In this document: one piece after another, positions 16,263 to 25,256 of the stretch
Position numbering within the stretch: position 1 is the stretch's first letter
Layout of the letters: each line of letters begins with the position of its first letter
Source: Candidatus Melainabacteria bacterium GWF2_37_15
GTDB taxonomy: Bacteria; Cyanobacteriota; Vampirovibrionia; Gastranaerophilales; UBA9971
DNA length: 44,181 bases
Reading direction: 5' to 3'
NCBI GenBank assembly: GCA_001784565.1
Contig: MFRL01000016.1
Location: 1-44,181, forward strand
Made by a program: the position numbers and the translations under genes
Notes under the pieces: model-generated
Told to the model about the DNA's origin: nothing
What the model saw: only the letters and a program-made list of their open reading frames with translations
The model's database searches: none

Positions 16263-16709
16263 ATGACAGATACAGCAGCACCTTTAAAAATGGATATTAT
16301 GGAAATAATGAAGTTAATTCCTCATAGATATCCGTTTTTACTCGTTGATAGAATTACAGAATGCGTTCCGGGTAAATACGTCAAAGGTTTTAAAAATATC
16401 ACCATGAACGAAGCGCTATTCCAGGGGCATTTCCCGGGCAACCCGATATTTCCCGGAGTGTTAATGGTGGAAGCGCTTGCTCAGATCAGCGCAGGTATGG
16501 TTATGACAATGCCGCAGTATGCCGGAAAACTGGCTTTATTTGCAGGGATTGACGGTGTAAGGTTTAAAAAAGTTGTAAGGCCTGGCGATAAGCTGGAATT
16601 TCATTCAGAAATAATTAAACTTAAAGGGCCTATCGCAAAAACTAAATGCACAGCTACAGTTGACGGAGAACTGGCAGTCGAAGCCGAGTTAATGTGCGCT
16701 ATTCAGTAA
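16263..16709 (+). CDS. fabZ: 3-hydroxyacyl-ACP dehydratase
   Basis: FabZ dehydrates 3-hydroxyacyl-ACP in fatty acid elongation and competes with lipid A synthesis for 3-hydroxyacyl-ACP. The hotdog-fold signature is complete: IPHRYPFLLVDRI, ALFQGHFPGNPIFPGVLMVEALAQ (catalytic His and Glu), then FAGIDGVRFKKVVRPGDKL. Length is 148 aa. AAGGAG stands about 10 nt before the ATG. lpxA follows after 10 bp. It is the first gene after the repeat and AlbA_2 insertion, so it probably has its own promoter in 16209-16250. Confidence 0.96.
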   Translation: MTDTAAPLKMDIMEIMKLIPHRYPFLLVDRITECVPGKYVKGFKNITMNEALFQGHFPGNPIFPGVLMVEALAQISAGMVMTMPQYAGKLALFAGIDGVRFKKVVRPGDKLEFHSEIIKLKGPIAKTKCTATVDGELAVEAELMCAIQ

Positions 16710-16719
16710 AGGATATTTT

Positions 16720-17490
16720 ATGATACAGGAATCAATACATGAGACAGTAAAAATACACCCTTATGCGGTTATTGGGCCGGAGGTAAAAATTGGGGCAAAC
16801 TGTGAAATATTTCCCCACACATACCTCGAACACTGCGAAATAGGCGAAAATTGCGTAATTTCCCCGAGTGCGGTAATTGGTACGCCTCCGCAGGACTTGT
16901 CATATAAAAATGAATCAACAAAGGTAATTATAGGCAATAACTGTAAGATTCGGGAAAACGTTACTATAAATAGAGCTTCAGGAGAGGGAAATACAACCGA
17001 GCTGGGAAATGACTGTTTCATAATGACTGGCGCGCATATTGCCCACAATTGCAAAGTCGGCAATAACGTCATAATCGCAAATAATGCCCTGTTGGCAGGA
17101 CATATACAGGTTGGGGATTATGTATTTATTGGCGGGGCTGTGGTAATGCACCAGTTCGTCAGGGTTGGGGAAATGACCATAGTTGGCGGCTTTACCGGCA
17201 CAAGACTGGATCTTCCTCCTTATGCAAAGATTGATGGCAGGCCGGGTCGTGTAGTCGGGATTAACACAGTAGGATTAAAGAGAAGAGGGCTGTCTCAAGA
17301 TGAGAGAACCCTCATTAAAAAAGCCTTTAACCTTTTATGGTTTTCTGAGTTAAATACCCAGCAGGCTGTGGAAAGGATAAGAAAGGAACTGCCGTCCAGC
17401 AGATATATTGATCATCTGATTGAATTTATGAGCACAAGTAAAAGAGGCATTACTAAGTTATCAGGTAAGGGTGAAGACGAGAGCGAGTAG
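16720..17490 (+). CDS. lpxA: UDP-N-acetylglucosamine O-acyltransferase
   Basis: LpxA performs the first acylation of lipid A synthesis. It is a left-handed beta-helix protein with hexapeptide repeats (IGANCEIFPHTYLE and others), the catalytic His in TGAHIAHNCKVGNN, and the diagnostic FVRVGEMTIVGG, RPGRVVGINTVGLKRRG block before a C-terminal helical domain. Length is 256 aa, normal. It lies 10 bp after fabZ. The stop faces the convergent annexin-like gene with 1 bp between. Confidence 0.95.
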   Translation: MIQESIHETVKIHPYAVIGPEVKIGANCEIFPHTYLEHCEIGENCVISPSAVIGTPPQDLSYKNESTKVIIGNNCKIRENVTINRASGEGNTTELGNDCFIMTGAHIAHNCKVGNNVIIANNALLAGHIQVGDYVFIGGAVVMHQFVRVGEMTIVGGFTGTRLDLPPYAKIDGRPGRVVGINTVGLKRRGLSQDERTLIKKAFNLLWFSELNTQQAVERIRKELPSSRYIDHLIEFMSTSKRGITKLSGKGEDESE

Positions 17491-17491
17491 T

Positions 17492-18340
17492 CTAGTTATA
17501 CATCATCCCGAACATTCCGGTATTTGTATCATTTGTTCTTTGTCTTGCATGATCCAGGACGTCTAAAAGACGGCTTTCCTCGCCAAACGAATATTCAGAC
17601 TTTATATAATTATCAAGTGATTCACCATATATTTTTTTAAAGGCTTTGGCTGTATCTACAATGTATCGGTTATATTCGCCTTCTTTCATATGTTTTTTTG
17701 AGTCAACAAGCATGGAATCAATAACTTTTTCTTCAGTGCCCAAACCACTTCCGGCTTGCTTTAAGAGCATGGCTGACAGTTCAGGGTTGTGGGCTTTAAT
17801 GGCAGCTTCTTTTAGCTGATTGAGTTCTTGAGTTTCCTTGTTGAATCCAAGAAATGAGAATAAGCCTCTACTTTGATCAATTAGCAATTCAGGGTCTTTT
17901 AAGTTGTCAAAACTAACAGGGTTATTAGGATTTTTTAACCCGCCATATTCGGCGCAATATACCTGGTAAAGCGCCATGGTTTTGTTTTCTCCAGATATTG
18001 TGTCTTGATTGCCAAGGATCCTCGATACTCTCTCAGATTCAACAAAAGGTAATCGTTTTCCTAAAATAGGTAATCTCCACTCATGTAGGCTTTCAGCAAG
18101 AGGTTTTAGGTTTTCTGCATCCTGGGCAGCTATATCCCTGGATTCATATTGTTTGTAATTACCGGATGCGCTGGATAATATGCTATCCCAGTTACGCATT
18201 GTGAAATCTGCGCTAAAAACATTAAAATAAGGGTCAATCTCAGCTATTTCCGCCATGTTTGCGGGATATTCCTGAGCATTTCCCAGACCAGTATCAAATC
18301 TTACAGCTTCTGTTCCAGCCATTTCAATCTTCCTTCCCAA
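17492..18340 (-). CDS. Unknown protein with an annexin-like repeat
   Basis: The first 180 residues of this 282-aa protein were not recognised. The C-terminal part (about residues 195-270) resembles one annexin repeat: a helix with SAMLLKQAG, the loop SGLGTEEKVIDSML (annexins have K-G-x-G-T-D-E), then AFKKIYGESLDNYIKSEYSF and EESRLLDVLDHA, close to the annexin pattern Y-K-x-x-Y-G-x-D-L-x-x-x-L-K-S-E-L-S-G. An 8-residue insertion separates helices B and C. The acidic residue that completes a type II calcium site would be the Glu of KSEY. No signal peptide is seen. The domain call is from pattern only; the function is unknown. Confidence 0.55.
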   Translation of the reverse strand: MGRKIEMAGTEAVRFDTGLGNAQEYPANMAEIAEIDPYFNVFSADFTMRNWDSILSSASGNYKQYESRDIAAQDAENLKPLAESLHEWRLPILGKRLPFVESERVSRILGNQDTISGENKTMALYQVYCAEYGGLKNPNNPVSFDNLKDPELLIDQSRGLFSFLGFNKETQELNQLKEAAIKAHNPELSAMLLKQAGSGLGTEEKVIDSMLVDSKKHMKEGEYNRYIVDTAKAFKKIYGESLDNYIKSEYSFGEESRLLDVLDHARQRTNDTNTGMFGMMYN

Positions 18341-18428
18341 TATTTAAATTTTAAACAAACCACTATAATGTACTTACTTAACTTCCTTCCAATAATATAA
18401 AAACTTTTTATTTTGAGAAATTGCTTTT

Positions 18429-18457
18429 TTGAAACATTTCTTTACAAAAATTATGAT
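18429..18457 (+). promoter_or_regulatory. Promoter of the MNT-HEPN operon
   Basis: TTGAAA (18429-18434), a 17-nt spacer and TATGAT (18452-18457) match the sigma-70 pattern well. The transcript would begin near 18464, only about 6 nt before the ATG at 18470, which has no Shine-Dalgarno sequence. Confidence 0.65.
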
Positions 18458-18469
18458 AGAATAATTTTT

Positions 18470-18790
18470 ATGAAAGAAAAAATCCAAGAAATAATAAAAG
18501 AATTTAAAAATAAAATTGTCCCATTATATAAAACCCAATTAACAAATATAATATTATTTGGTTCTCAGGCAAGGGGCGATGCTGAAGATGGGTCAGATAT
18601 AGATATAATAATTATTTTAAAAGGAAAAATTAATCCTGCGGAAGAAATTAATAAATGTTCGGATATAATTTCCGAATTATCATTAAAATTTGATACAGTT
18701 ATTTCCTGTATTTTTGCTCAGGAGGACAAATTTGTTAATAAAAAAACCCCTCTTTTTCTTAATATAAAAAAAGAGGGCATAGTATTATGA
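18470..18790 (+). CDS. MNT-type nucleotidyltransferase (antitoxin of a HEPN pair)
   Basis: This 106-aa minimal nucleotidyltransferase has the pol-beta signature LFGSQARGDAEDGSDIDIII (GSxxRG and DxD). In MNT-HEPN pairs it acts as antitoxin, in characterised cases by nucleotidylating the HEPN partner. I chose ATG 18470 (MKEKIQEIIKEF); the frame is open to 18413, but the promoter overlaps that part. The stop overlaps the HEPN start (ATGA). This operon heads the rfbA-kinase-nadB-nadC group. Confidence 0.85.
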   Translation: MKEKIQEIIKEFKNKIVPLYKTQLTNIILFGSQARGDAEDGSDIDIIIILKGKINPAEEINKCSDIISELSLKFDTVISCIFAQEDKFVNKKTPLFLNIKKEGIVL

Positions 18791-19158
18791 TCCCTGAACA
18801 GTGGGAATTAATTACAAAAGCAAAAGATAGCCTTAAAGCGGCCAAGTTATTACTTAAAGATAATTTATATGATTTTGCGATTTCAAGGGCATATTATTCA
18901 ATGTTTTATGTTTCAGAAGCATTTTTACTCGGTGAAAATTTAACTTTTTCAAGTCATTCTGCTGTAATTTCAAATATTGGAAGTAAATTTGTCAAAACAG
19001 GTAAAATTCCTCGTATTTATCATAAAAATTTAACAGATGCTTTTAATAAAAGAAGTTCAGGCGATTATGACACAGATACAGGCTTTACTGCTAATGATGC
19101 TTTAGAACAAATCAAAAAAGCCGAAGAGTTTATAAACTTTGCAGAAGAGGTTTTATAA
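18787..19158 (+). CDS. HEPN domain protein (UPF0332-like, putative toxin)
   Basis: This 123-aa helical protein has the UPF0332/HEPN signature [16 protein letters not shown] near residues 36-51 and [20 protein letters not shown] near the end. HEPN toxins are usually RNases. The common R-x4-6-H catalytic motif is not evident, so activity may differ. It overlaps the MNT gene by 4 bp and is followed by rfbA after 1 bp, so polar coupling of rfbA to this module is likely. Confidence 0.82.
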   Translation: MIPEQWELITKAKDSLKAAKLLLKDNLYDFAISRAYYSMFYVSEAFLLGENLTFSSHSAVISNIGSKFVKTGKIPRIYHKNLTDAFNKRSSGDYDTDTGFTANDALEQIKKAEEFINFAEEVL

Positions 19159-19159
19159 C

Positions 19160-20026
19160 ATGAAAGGAATAATTCTAGCAGGTGGAAGCGGAACAAGGCT
19201 TTATCCCGTAACTCAGGCGGTTTCAAAACAGTTATTGCCTGTGTACGATAAGCCCATGATTTATTATCCTTTATCCGTTCTGATGCTTGCAGGAATAAAA
19301 GATATATTAATAATTTCAACCCCGCAGGATACGCCTTTATTTAAAAATTTATTAAAAGACGGCAGTGAAATAGGTTTGAATATTTCCTATGCAGTGCAGC
19401 CTTCACCTGATGGGCTTGCCCAGGCCTTTATAATAGGCGAGGAATTTATCGGGAATGATAACGTGGCACTGATTTTGGGTGACAATATCTTCTATGGGCA
19501 GGGTTTTTCCTCAATCTTAAAAAATGCTGCTTTAAAAGAAAAAGGCGGAACTATATTTGCTTACAGGGTTAAAGATCCTAATCGTTTTGGGGTGGTGGAA
19601 TTTGATGAAAGTATGAAAATCCTTTCCATAGAAGAGAAGCCACAAAAACCCAAATCATTTTATGCGGTTACAGGTTTGTATTTTTATGACAATAAGGTTG
19701 TGGAATATGCAAAAAACCTTAAATCTTCACCAAGAGGAGAGCTTGAAATTACTGACCTGAATAAAATTTATGTCGAGCAGAATGATTTAAATGTGCAGCT
19801 TTTAGGCAGGGGGTTTGCATGGCTGGATACCGGGACGCACGATTCTTTGATGCAGGCCGGACAGTTTATTGAAACCATTGAAAAAAACCAGGGAATTAAA
19901 GTTGCCTGCCCTGAAGAGATTGCTTATAAAATGGGCTATATTAACAAAGAACAGCTTTTGATGCTTGCCGAAAAATATCAAAAAAGTGAATATGGAAGGT
20001 ATCTTTTAAACCTGATAGGTGAATAA
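19160..20026 (+). CDS. rfbA: Glucose-1-phosphate thymidylyltransferase
   Basis: RfbA/RmlA makes dTDP-glucose from dTTP and glucose-1-phosphate, the first step to dTDP-rhamnose and related sugars. Signatures are [18 protein letters not shown] at the N-terminus, [38 protein letters not shown] and [13 protein letters not shown]. Length is 288 aa, normal. I chose ATG 19160, 1 bp after the HEPN stop. rfbB, rfbC and rfbD are not next to it. The next gene begins immediately after its stop. Confidence 0.95.
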   Translation: MKGIILAGGSGTRLYPVTQAVSKQLLPVYDKPMIYYPLSVLMLAGIKDILIISTPQDTPLFKNLLKDGSEIGLNISYAVQPSPDGLAQAFIIGEEFIGNDNVALILGDNIFYGQGFSSILKNAALKEKGGTIFAYRVKDPNRFGVVEFDESMKILSIEEKPQKPKSFYAVTGLYFYDNKVVEYAKNLKSSPRGELEITDLNKIYVEQNDLNVQLLGRGFAWLDTGTHDSLMQAGQFIETIEKNQGIKVACPEEIAYKMGYINKEQLLMLAEKYQKSEYGRYLLNLIGE

Positions 20027-23000
20027 ATGCAAAGGGAAACTTTACTGAGAACGATTATAGAAAATATAAGAAGTTCCCTTGATGTTAATGAGACTAAAAA
20101 AAATATCGTTACCCAGATTGGACAGGCTTTTAATGCAGATAGGTGCTTTATAGCATTACTTGATGTGCAGCAGGATAAGTTTGTAACTCCTGATAAATAT
20201 GCTGAATATTTATCTTCCCCGGAGTTATCAAGCGTGGTTGGGATTAAACCTGATGAAGAAATTCATGAACCTATTATAAAACTTGCAAAAGAAAAAAAAG
20301 ATAACATAATCTATGATTTTGAAAAAAAAATTATAGAAAATCCGGCGGAAAAAGAATTTTTGGAAGGATTAAAGAGATATTATAATGTAAAGTCAGATTA
20401 TGGAGTGAATATATGTTATGGAGGGGTTTATTTAGGAGCAATAGTCCTGCATTATATGAAGGCTCCGCGTTATCTAAATGACGATGATATAAAATTTTTA
20501 AAAACTATAGCTGACCAGATAGGAATAAGCCTTCATCATGCTCAACTTTATGAAGATTTAAAGCAAAAAGCTGAAAGAGAAGTTTTTTTAAGAAAAATCA
20601 CGGAGTTAATCAGCAGTTCATTGGATATTGATGAAATTGAAAATCAGATAGTAACTAATGTTGGGAGATTATTAAAAGCTGATAGGGTTTTTATCATTAA
20701 TTTCGATAAATCAAAAGGAGGGTATTTCCCTGTAGAAAAAGAGTACTTATCTTCAAAACAAATAAAAAGCATGAAAGGGCATGAACCGGAGAAGGAGGTT
20801 CCTGAACTTATAAAAGTTTTAATGAGTGATTGCGATTTATCTATTAATAATGTGGAAGAATACATAAAAAATAATAATCTCCAGGGCTCCCTACTGGAAA
20901 AGCATTTTAATTTTTATGATATAAAATCAGGCTTTTGTATTTCCATGGTTAATGGTGAAAAACGTATAGGAAGGCTGGTTGTTCAGTCATGTGAAAAAAT
21001 TAATTTTTTCACAGAGGGTGATATTGAATTTGCAAAAATAATTGCTAATCAGGCCGCTATGGCCATGTCCCAGGCTGAATTGTATGAAACTCTAAAACAA
21101 ACAGCAGAACGGGAGCGGCTTTTACGAGATCTTATCCAGACCATAAGAAGTAGTTTTGATATTAATGAAACTAAAAAATTACTTGTGGATAAGATTGGTA
21201 AGTCACTTAATGCAGATAGAGTTTTCTTTGTTGAATATAATCCTGAAACAAATACACCTCACGTTTTAGATAAATATTCAGAGTATTTATCTTCGCCTGA
21301 CCTGGTAAGTTATGTGGGGTTTAATTTTTCTGGTCCAAAAGTTGAATTTTTGGCGAAAGAACACAAACAAAAAAAACTTATATTAGCTACAGATATTGAT
21401 GAATTTATAAAAGAAAATAATCTTCAAAATACACCAACAGAAAAATGGTTAAGGGAAGCACAATTAAAAACAGGCGTTGGTATTACTATATTTTATGGAG
21501 AGAAAATTTATGGAGTTTTGTCCATACATTTTACAAAAGCTAAAGTTCATTTAAGTGAGGAGCGGGTACAGTTTTTAAAAACGCTCGGAGATCAGGTAGG
21601 GATAGCATTTTATCAAGCAAAACTTTTTGAAAAACAAAAACAAATAGCAGATAGAGAAAGAATTTTGCGGGATTTTATAGCTACAATAAGAAGTACCCTT
21701 GATAAAAATGAAATCAAACAAAGACTTATAACTCTGGTTGGTCAATCTATTAATGCAGATAGAGTGTATATTGCTGAGTATGACAAAAAAACGGGACATT
21801 TTCCGCCTGTTATGGAAGAATACCTGTCCTCCCCAGATATAAAAAGTACTCTGGGATTCCTACCCGAAAGAGATTCTCCTGAAGGAATGGACAAAGCCGT
21901 AACACAGATTATTATTATAGAAGATACTGAAGCATGGCTTAAGAAACATAATATTGAGAACAGCAAAACAGCTGGGTATTTAAGAGAACATAATGTAAAA
22001 TCAGGATTTTCTGTGCCTTTATCATACGCAGGTGAATTTCTCGGCACAATACTTATTCATTATACGGGAGGGCCGAGAGCTTTTATTACGGAAGACGTGA
22101 AATTTGTAGAAACTCTAACAGACCAGACAAGTATAGGTCTTTATCAGTCGCAATTATTTGAAACTATACAAAAAACGGCTGAAAGAGAACGACTTTTAAG
22201 GAATTTAACTGCAACTATACGAAGTAGCCTGGATATCAATGAAGTTTTATCTGTAATCTGTGAACAAATTGCAAAGGTATTTGAAGTAGATCGAATAACA
22301 ATAGTGGAATTCCCAAATAACAAAAATTATCAGGATTTTATATTAAGAAAGGAATATAAAAAAACTGAGAAAATAAAAGGTATCTATGATTATAGTAAAA
22401 GTGAACTGATTGCCGAATTCTGGGGTAAAAAATTACTGGATGAAGGAGATATATTGGCTTTTTATAACATAGCAGAATCTGATGCTCCTGAATTAATTAA
22501 AAATTTTTATGAAAAACTCGAAGTTAAGTCTATGATTGGTGTTCCTATAAGGCATGAATCTGAAAAATGGGGAATGCTTGTTTTGTCAGAATTAAATAAA
22601 TTCAGGAATTGGAATTCTGAAGAAATAATTCTTTTAAAATCAATTTCTGACCAAATATTTATTGCTATTAAACATGCCGAACTTCTTGAATCAATTAAAC
22701 AAACAGCTGAACGGGAAAAATTTCTGGCTGAAGTAATCTCCATTGTAAAAAGTACACTGGATATGGATGAAATTTTAGCGTTAATATCCGGAAAAATTGA
22801 AAAATTTTTAGGGGTTAAAAAAGTACTTATAAATGTCACCTCTGCTAAAAAAATTAAGATGATTCTGGATCCGCCAAAAATCTTGAAAAATGAAGAAATT
22901 AACCTTCTTGAAAGAATATTTGATAATATTTCCATAGCAATAAGAGACTCTGATATTTACACTAAATCAAGGTTTATAGCTGATGTTTCTCATGAACTAA

Positions 23001-23641
23001 GGACGCCTGTGGCTATTATAGACGGTTATGCAAATAACCTGATTAATAGGCAGGATTATTCCCCGGAAACTGTTGATAAATACCTGAATATAATTAAAAA
23101 AAATACGATTCGAATGTCAAATATTATAGAAAATCTTATGACTTTGTCACAGTTACAAAAAGGTGAAGAAGACTATATCATCGCATTTGAAGAAGTTAAT
23201 GCCGAAAATTTGATTAAAAATGTTGTGCAAATTCAGGAAACTCTTATAAAAGATAAAAAAATTACGTTTGAAACGCAGTGTAATGGCCAAATTACTGTTA
23301 AAGCCAATGAAATCCTGCTGGAGCAGGCATTATTGAACCTGGTTAAAAATGCTGTGCAGTACAGCAGTGATAAGTCAAAAATCATAATAAAAGCTAAAAA
23401 AACCGGCAATAATGTGGTAATTAGTGTTCAGGACTTTGGCTGCGGTATAGAAAAGAGTCATTTAAAAAACATTTTTAAGCGTTTTTACAGGGTGGATAAA
23501 TCAAGGAGCAGGGAAACCGGAGGGAGCGGGCTTGGCCTTTCTATTGTGGAAAATATAGTAAAAACACACAATGGTAAGGTTAGTGTTAAGAGTCAAGTGA
23601 ACAGAGGTTCGCTGTTTACTATTGAAATTCCCTGTTTTTGA
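20027..23641 (+). CDS. Multi-GAF cytosolic sensor histidine kinase
   Basis: This 1204-aa protein has no membrane segment. Five full GAF domains plus a shortened sixth repeat with a period near 178 residues (starts near 5, 185, 363, 543, 721 and 896). Each opens with a linker like ERERLLRNLIATIRSSLDIN and continues xxADRVFI; the first four contain an EYLSS motif. The kinase core follows: phospho-His989 in SHELRTPVAII, N box LLNLVKNAVQYS near 1101, QDFGCGIEKSH near 1138 and GGSGLGLSIVENI near 1165. No cofactor-binding Cys is obvious. Its ATG directly follows the rfbA stop. No cognate regulator is adjacent. Confidence 0.93.
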   Translation: MQRETLLRTIIENIRSSLDVNETKKNIVTQIGQAFNADRCFIALLDVQQDKFVTPDKYAEYLSSPELSSVVGIKPDEEIHEPIIKLAKEKKDNIIYDFEKKIIENPAEKEFLEGLKRYYNVKSDYGVNICYGGVYLGAIVLHYMKAPRYLNDDDIKFLKTIADQIGISLHHAQLYEDLKQKAEREVFLRKITELISSSLDIDEIENQIVTNVGRLLKADRVFIINFDKSKGGYFPVEKEYLSSKQIKSMKGHEPEKEVPELIKVLMSDCDLSINNVEEYIKNNNLQGSLLEKHFNFYDIKSGFCISMVNGEKRIGRLVVQSCEKINFFTEGDIEFAKIIANQAAMAMSQAELYETLKQTAERERLLRDLIQTIRSSFDINETKKLLVDKIGKSLNADRVFFVEYNPETNTPHVLDKYSEYLSSPDLVSYVGFNFSGPKVEFLAKEHKQKKLILATDIDEFIKENNLQNTPTEKWLREAQLKTGVGITIFYGEKIYGVLSIHFTKAKVHLSEERVQFLKTLGDQVGIAFYQAKLFEKQKQIADRERILRDFIATIRSTLDKNEIKQRLITLVGQSINADRVYIAEYDKKTGHFPPVMEEYLSSPDIKSTLGFLPERDSPEGMDKAVTQIIIIEDTEAWLKKHNIENSKTAGYLREHNVKSGFSVPLSYAGEFLGTILIHYTGGPRAFITEDVKFVETLTDQTSIGLYQSQLFETIQKTAERERLLRNLTATIRSSLDINEVLSVICEQIAKVFEVDRITIVEFPNNKNYQDFILRKEYKKTEKIKGIYDYSKSELIAEFWGKKLLDEGDILAFYNIAESDAPELIKNFYEKLEVKSMIGVPIRHESEKWGMLVLSELNKFRNWNSEEIILLKSISDQIFIAIKHAELLESIKQTAEREKFLAEVISIVKSTLDMDEILALISGKIEKFLGVKKVLINVTSAKKIKMILDPPKILKNEEINLLERIFDNISIAIRDSDIYTKSRFIADVSHELRTPVAIIDGYANNLINRQDYSPETVDKYLNIIKKNTIRMSNIIENLMTLSQLQKGEEDYIIAFEEVNAENLIKNVVQIQETLIKDKKITFETQCNGQITVKANEILLEQALLNLVKNAVQYSSDKSKIIIKAKKTGNNVVISVQDFGCGIEKSHLKNIFKRFYRVDKSRSRETGGSGLGLSIVENIVKTHNGKVSVKSQVNRGSLFTIEIPCF

Positions 23642-23657
23642 AGTATACTATGGGATA

Positions 23658-25256
23658 ATGAGATTCAGTGAAAAACCATATATAATCATAGGCAGCGGCA
23701 TTGCTGGCCTTTATACAGCTATAAAGCTCTCGGAAAAGACAGCTAAGCAGGTTTTATTAATAACTAAATCTGATTTAAGAGAGAGCAATTCTCGTTATGC
23801 CCAGGGCGGCATAGTGGGGGTTTTGCCTGAAAATACACAGGATTCTGTAGCCCTCCACGTTAAGGATACCCTGAAAGCGGGGGCAGGATTAACTGATAAA
23901 GATGTTGCAGAATTTATTTCAAAGAAAAGCGCAGAATCTATTTCTGATTTAATTCAATATGGTGTAAAATTTGACCGGGCGTCGGATCAGCAGATTGAGT
24001 TAACGCTTGAAGGCGCACATAGTACAAGGAGAATTCTTCACTCAGGCGGGGATGCAACAGGTAGAAATATTGAGCGAACTTTGTCTGATAAAGTTGAGAG
24101 CAATCCTAGAATCCAGATTTATAGAAAAACAGTAGCAGTAGATTTGCTTGTTGACTCTGAAAAAACTTGCAGAGGAGTTATAGTTTTGGATGAAACAACC
24201 GGTGAGTATGAAACAATTTATTCATCGGCTGTAATTATTGCAACTGGAGGAGCAGGACAGGTTTATAGCAATACCACAAATCCTTCAATAGCCACTGGCG
24301 ATGGAATAGTCCTTGCATACAGGGCTGGCGCAACAGTGCAGAATATGGAATTTATTCAGTTTCACCCAACAGCCCTGAATTTTGAGGAAAATGGTTCAAG
24401 ATTTCTTATTTCTGAATCTGTAAGGGGCGAGGGTGCAAAACTGAAAAACCTTGATGGAGAATATTTTACTGATTCTCTTGCTCCCAGAGATGTGGTTACA
24501 CGCGCTATTTTTTTTGAAATGCAGGAAAAAGGATATGATTATGTCCTTCTTGATGCGACCTGTTTGCCTGAAGAACAGATTAAAGCAAGATTTCCAAATA
24601 TACTTAATGTCTGTCTTGAGCATGAAATAGACATAATACGAGAACCTATACCTGTATCTCCAGCAGCACATTATATAATGGGTGGTATAAAAACATCGGT
24701 TCACGGCGAAACCTCTATAAAAGGGCTTTATTCTGTTGGTGAAGCGGCCTGTACGTCGTTTCATGGAGCAAACAGGCTAGCGAGCAATTCCCTGCTTGAA
24801 TGCGTTGTGGTTGCGAATGAGCTTGCAGAAACTCTTTCCAAGCAGGATATATCAATCTTGTTAAATAAGGATTGTCAGATAAACTGTTTGATTAGCCAGT
24901 ATGAAAAAAATCATTTTGACTTGCCGCAGGAGGTATTGAAGCTTAAAAAAACTCTCAGGGAAACAATGTGGAAAAAAGCCGGTATAGTAAGGGATGAGCA
25001 GGGCTTAAAAGAAGCGTTAAAAATTATAAATGAGCTAAAGCTGGATTTTGACCAGGAATATAAATGCAGAAACCTTGAAGAATATGAATTCAGAAGTCTT
25101 TTAACTGTGGCGGAGTTAATAATACGTTCGTCATTGTTAAGAAAAGAGAGCAGGGGAGCGCATTTTAGGGAGGATTATCCTGAAACAAAAGATGAAGCTC
25201 ATAATAGCTATCTGTCAAAGGAGTCTATATGTATTCCCTCAACAATCCATTGGTAA
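23658..25256 (+). CDS. nadB: L-aspartate oxidase
   Basis: NadB oxidises aspartate to iminoaspartate for NAD synthesis, using FAD. The dinucleotide fold is YIIIGSGIAGLYTAI. Further signatures are SRYAQGGIVGV, EGAHSTRRILHSGGDATG, FIQFHPTAL, SESVRGEGAKL, VSPAAHYIMGG (catalytic His) and ANRLASNSLLECVV. I chose ATG 23658, giving 532 aa, a normal length; the frame extends to 23622 inside the kinase gene. nadC overlaps its end by 28 bp. nadA is not in the window. Confidence 0.95.
   Translation: MRFSEKPYIIIGSGIAGLYTAIKLSEKTAKQVLLITKSDLRESNSRYAQGGIVGVLPENTQDSVALHVKDTLKAGAGLTDKDVAEFISKKSAESISDLIQYGVKFDRASDQQIELTLEGAHSTRRILHSGGDATGRNIERTLSDKVESNPRIQIYRKTVAVDLLVDSEKTCRGVIVLDETTGEYETIYSSAVIIATGGAGQVYSNTTNPSIATGDGIVLAYRAGATVQNMEFIQFHPTALNFEENGSRFLISESVRGEGAKLKNLDGEYFTDSLAPRDVVTRAIFFEMQEKGYDYVLLDATCLPEEQIKARFPNILNVCLEHEIDIIREPIPVSPAAHYIMGGIKTSVHGETSIKGLYSVGEAACTSFHGANRLASNSLLECVVVANELAETLSKQDISILLNKDCQINCLISQYEKNHFDLPQEVLKLKKTLRETMWKKAGIVRDEQGLKEALKIINELKLDFDQEYKCRNLEEYEFRSLLTVAELIIRSSLLRKESRGAHFREDYPETKDEAHNSYLSKESICIPSTIHW

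Noticed and set aside
18787-19158. Canonical R-x4-6-H HEPN RNase active site
   Set aside because: The RAYYSMFY segment has Tyr where the His might be expected and no other clear match was found, so I kept the HEPN call but do not claim the catalytic motif.
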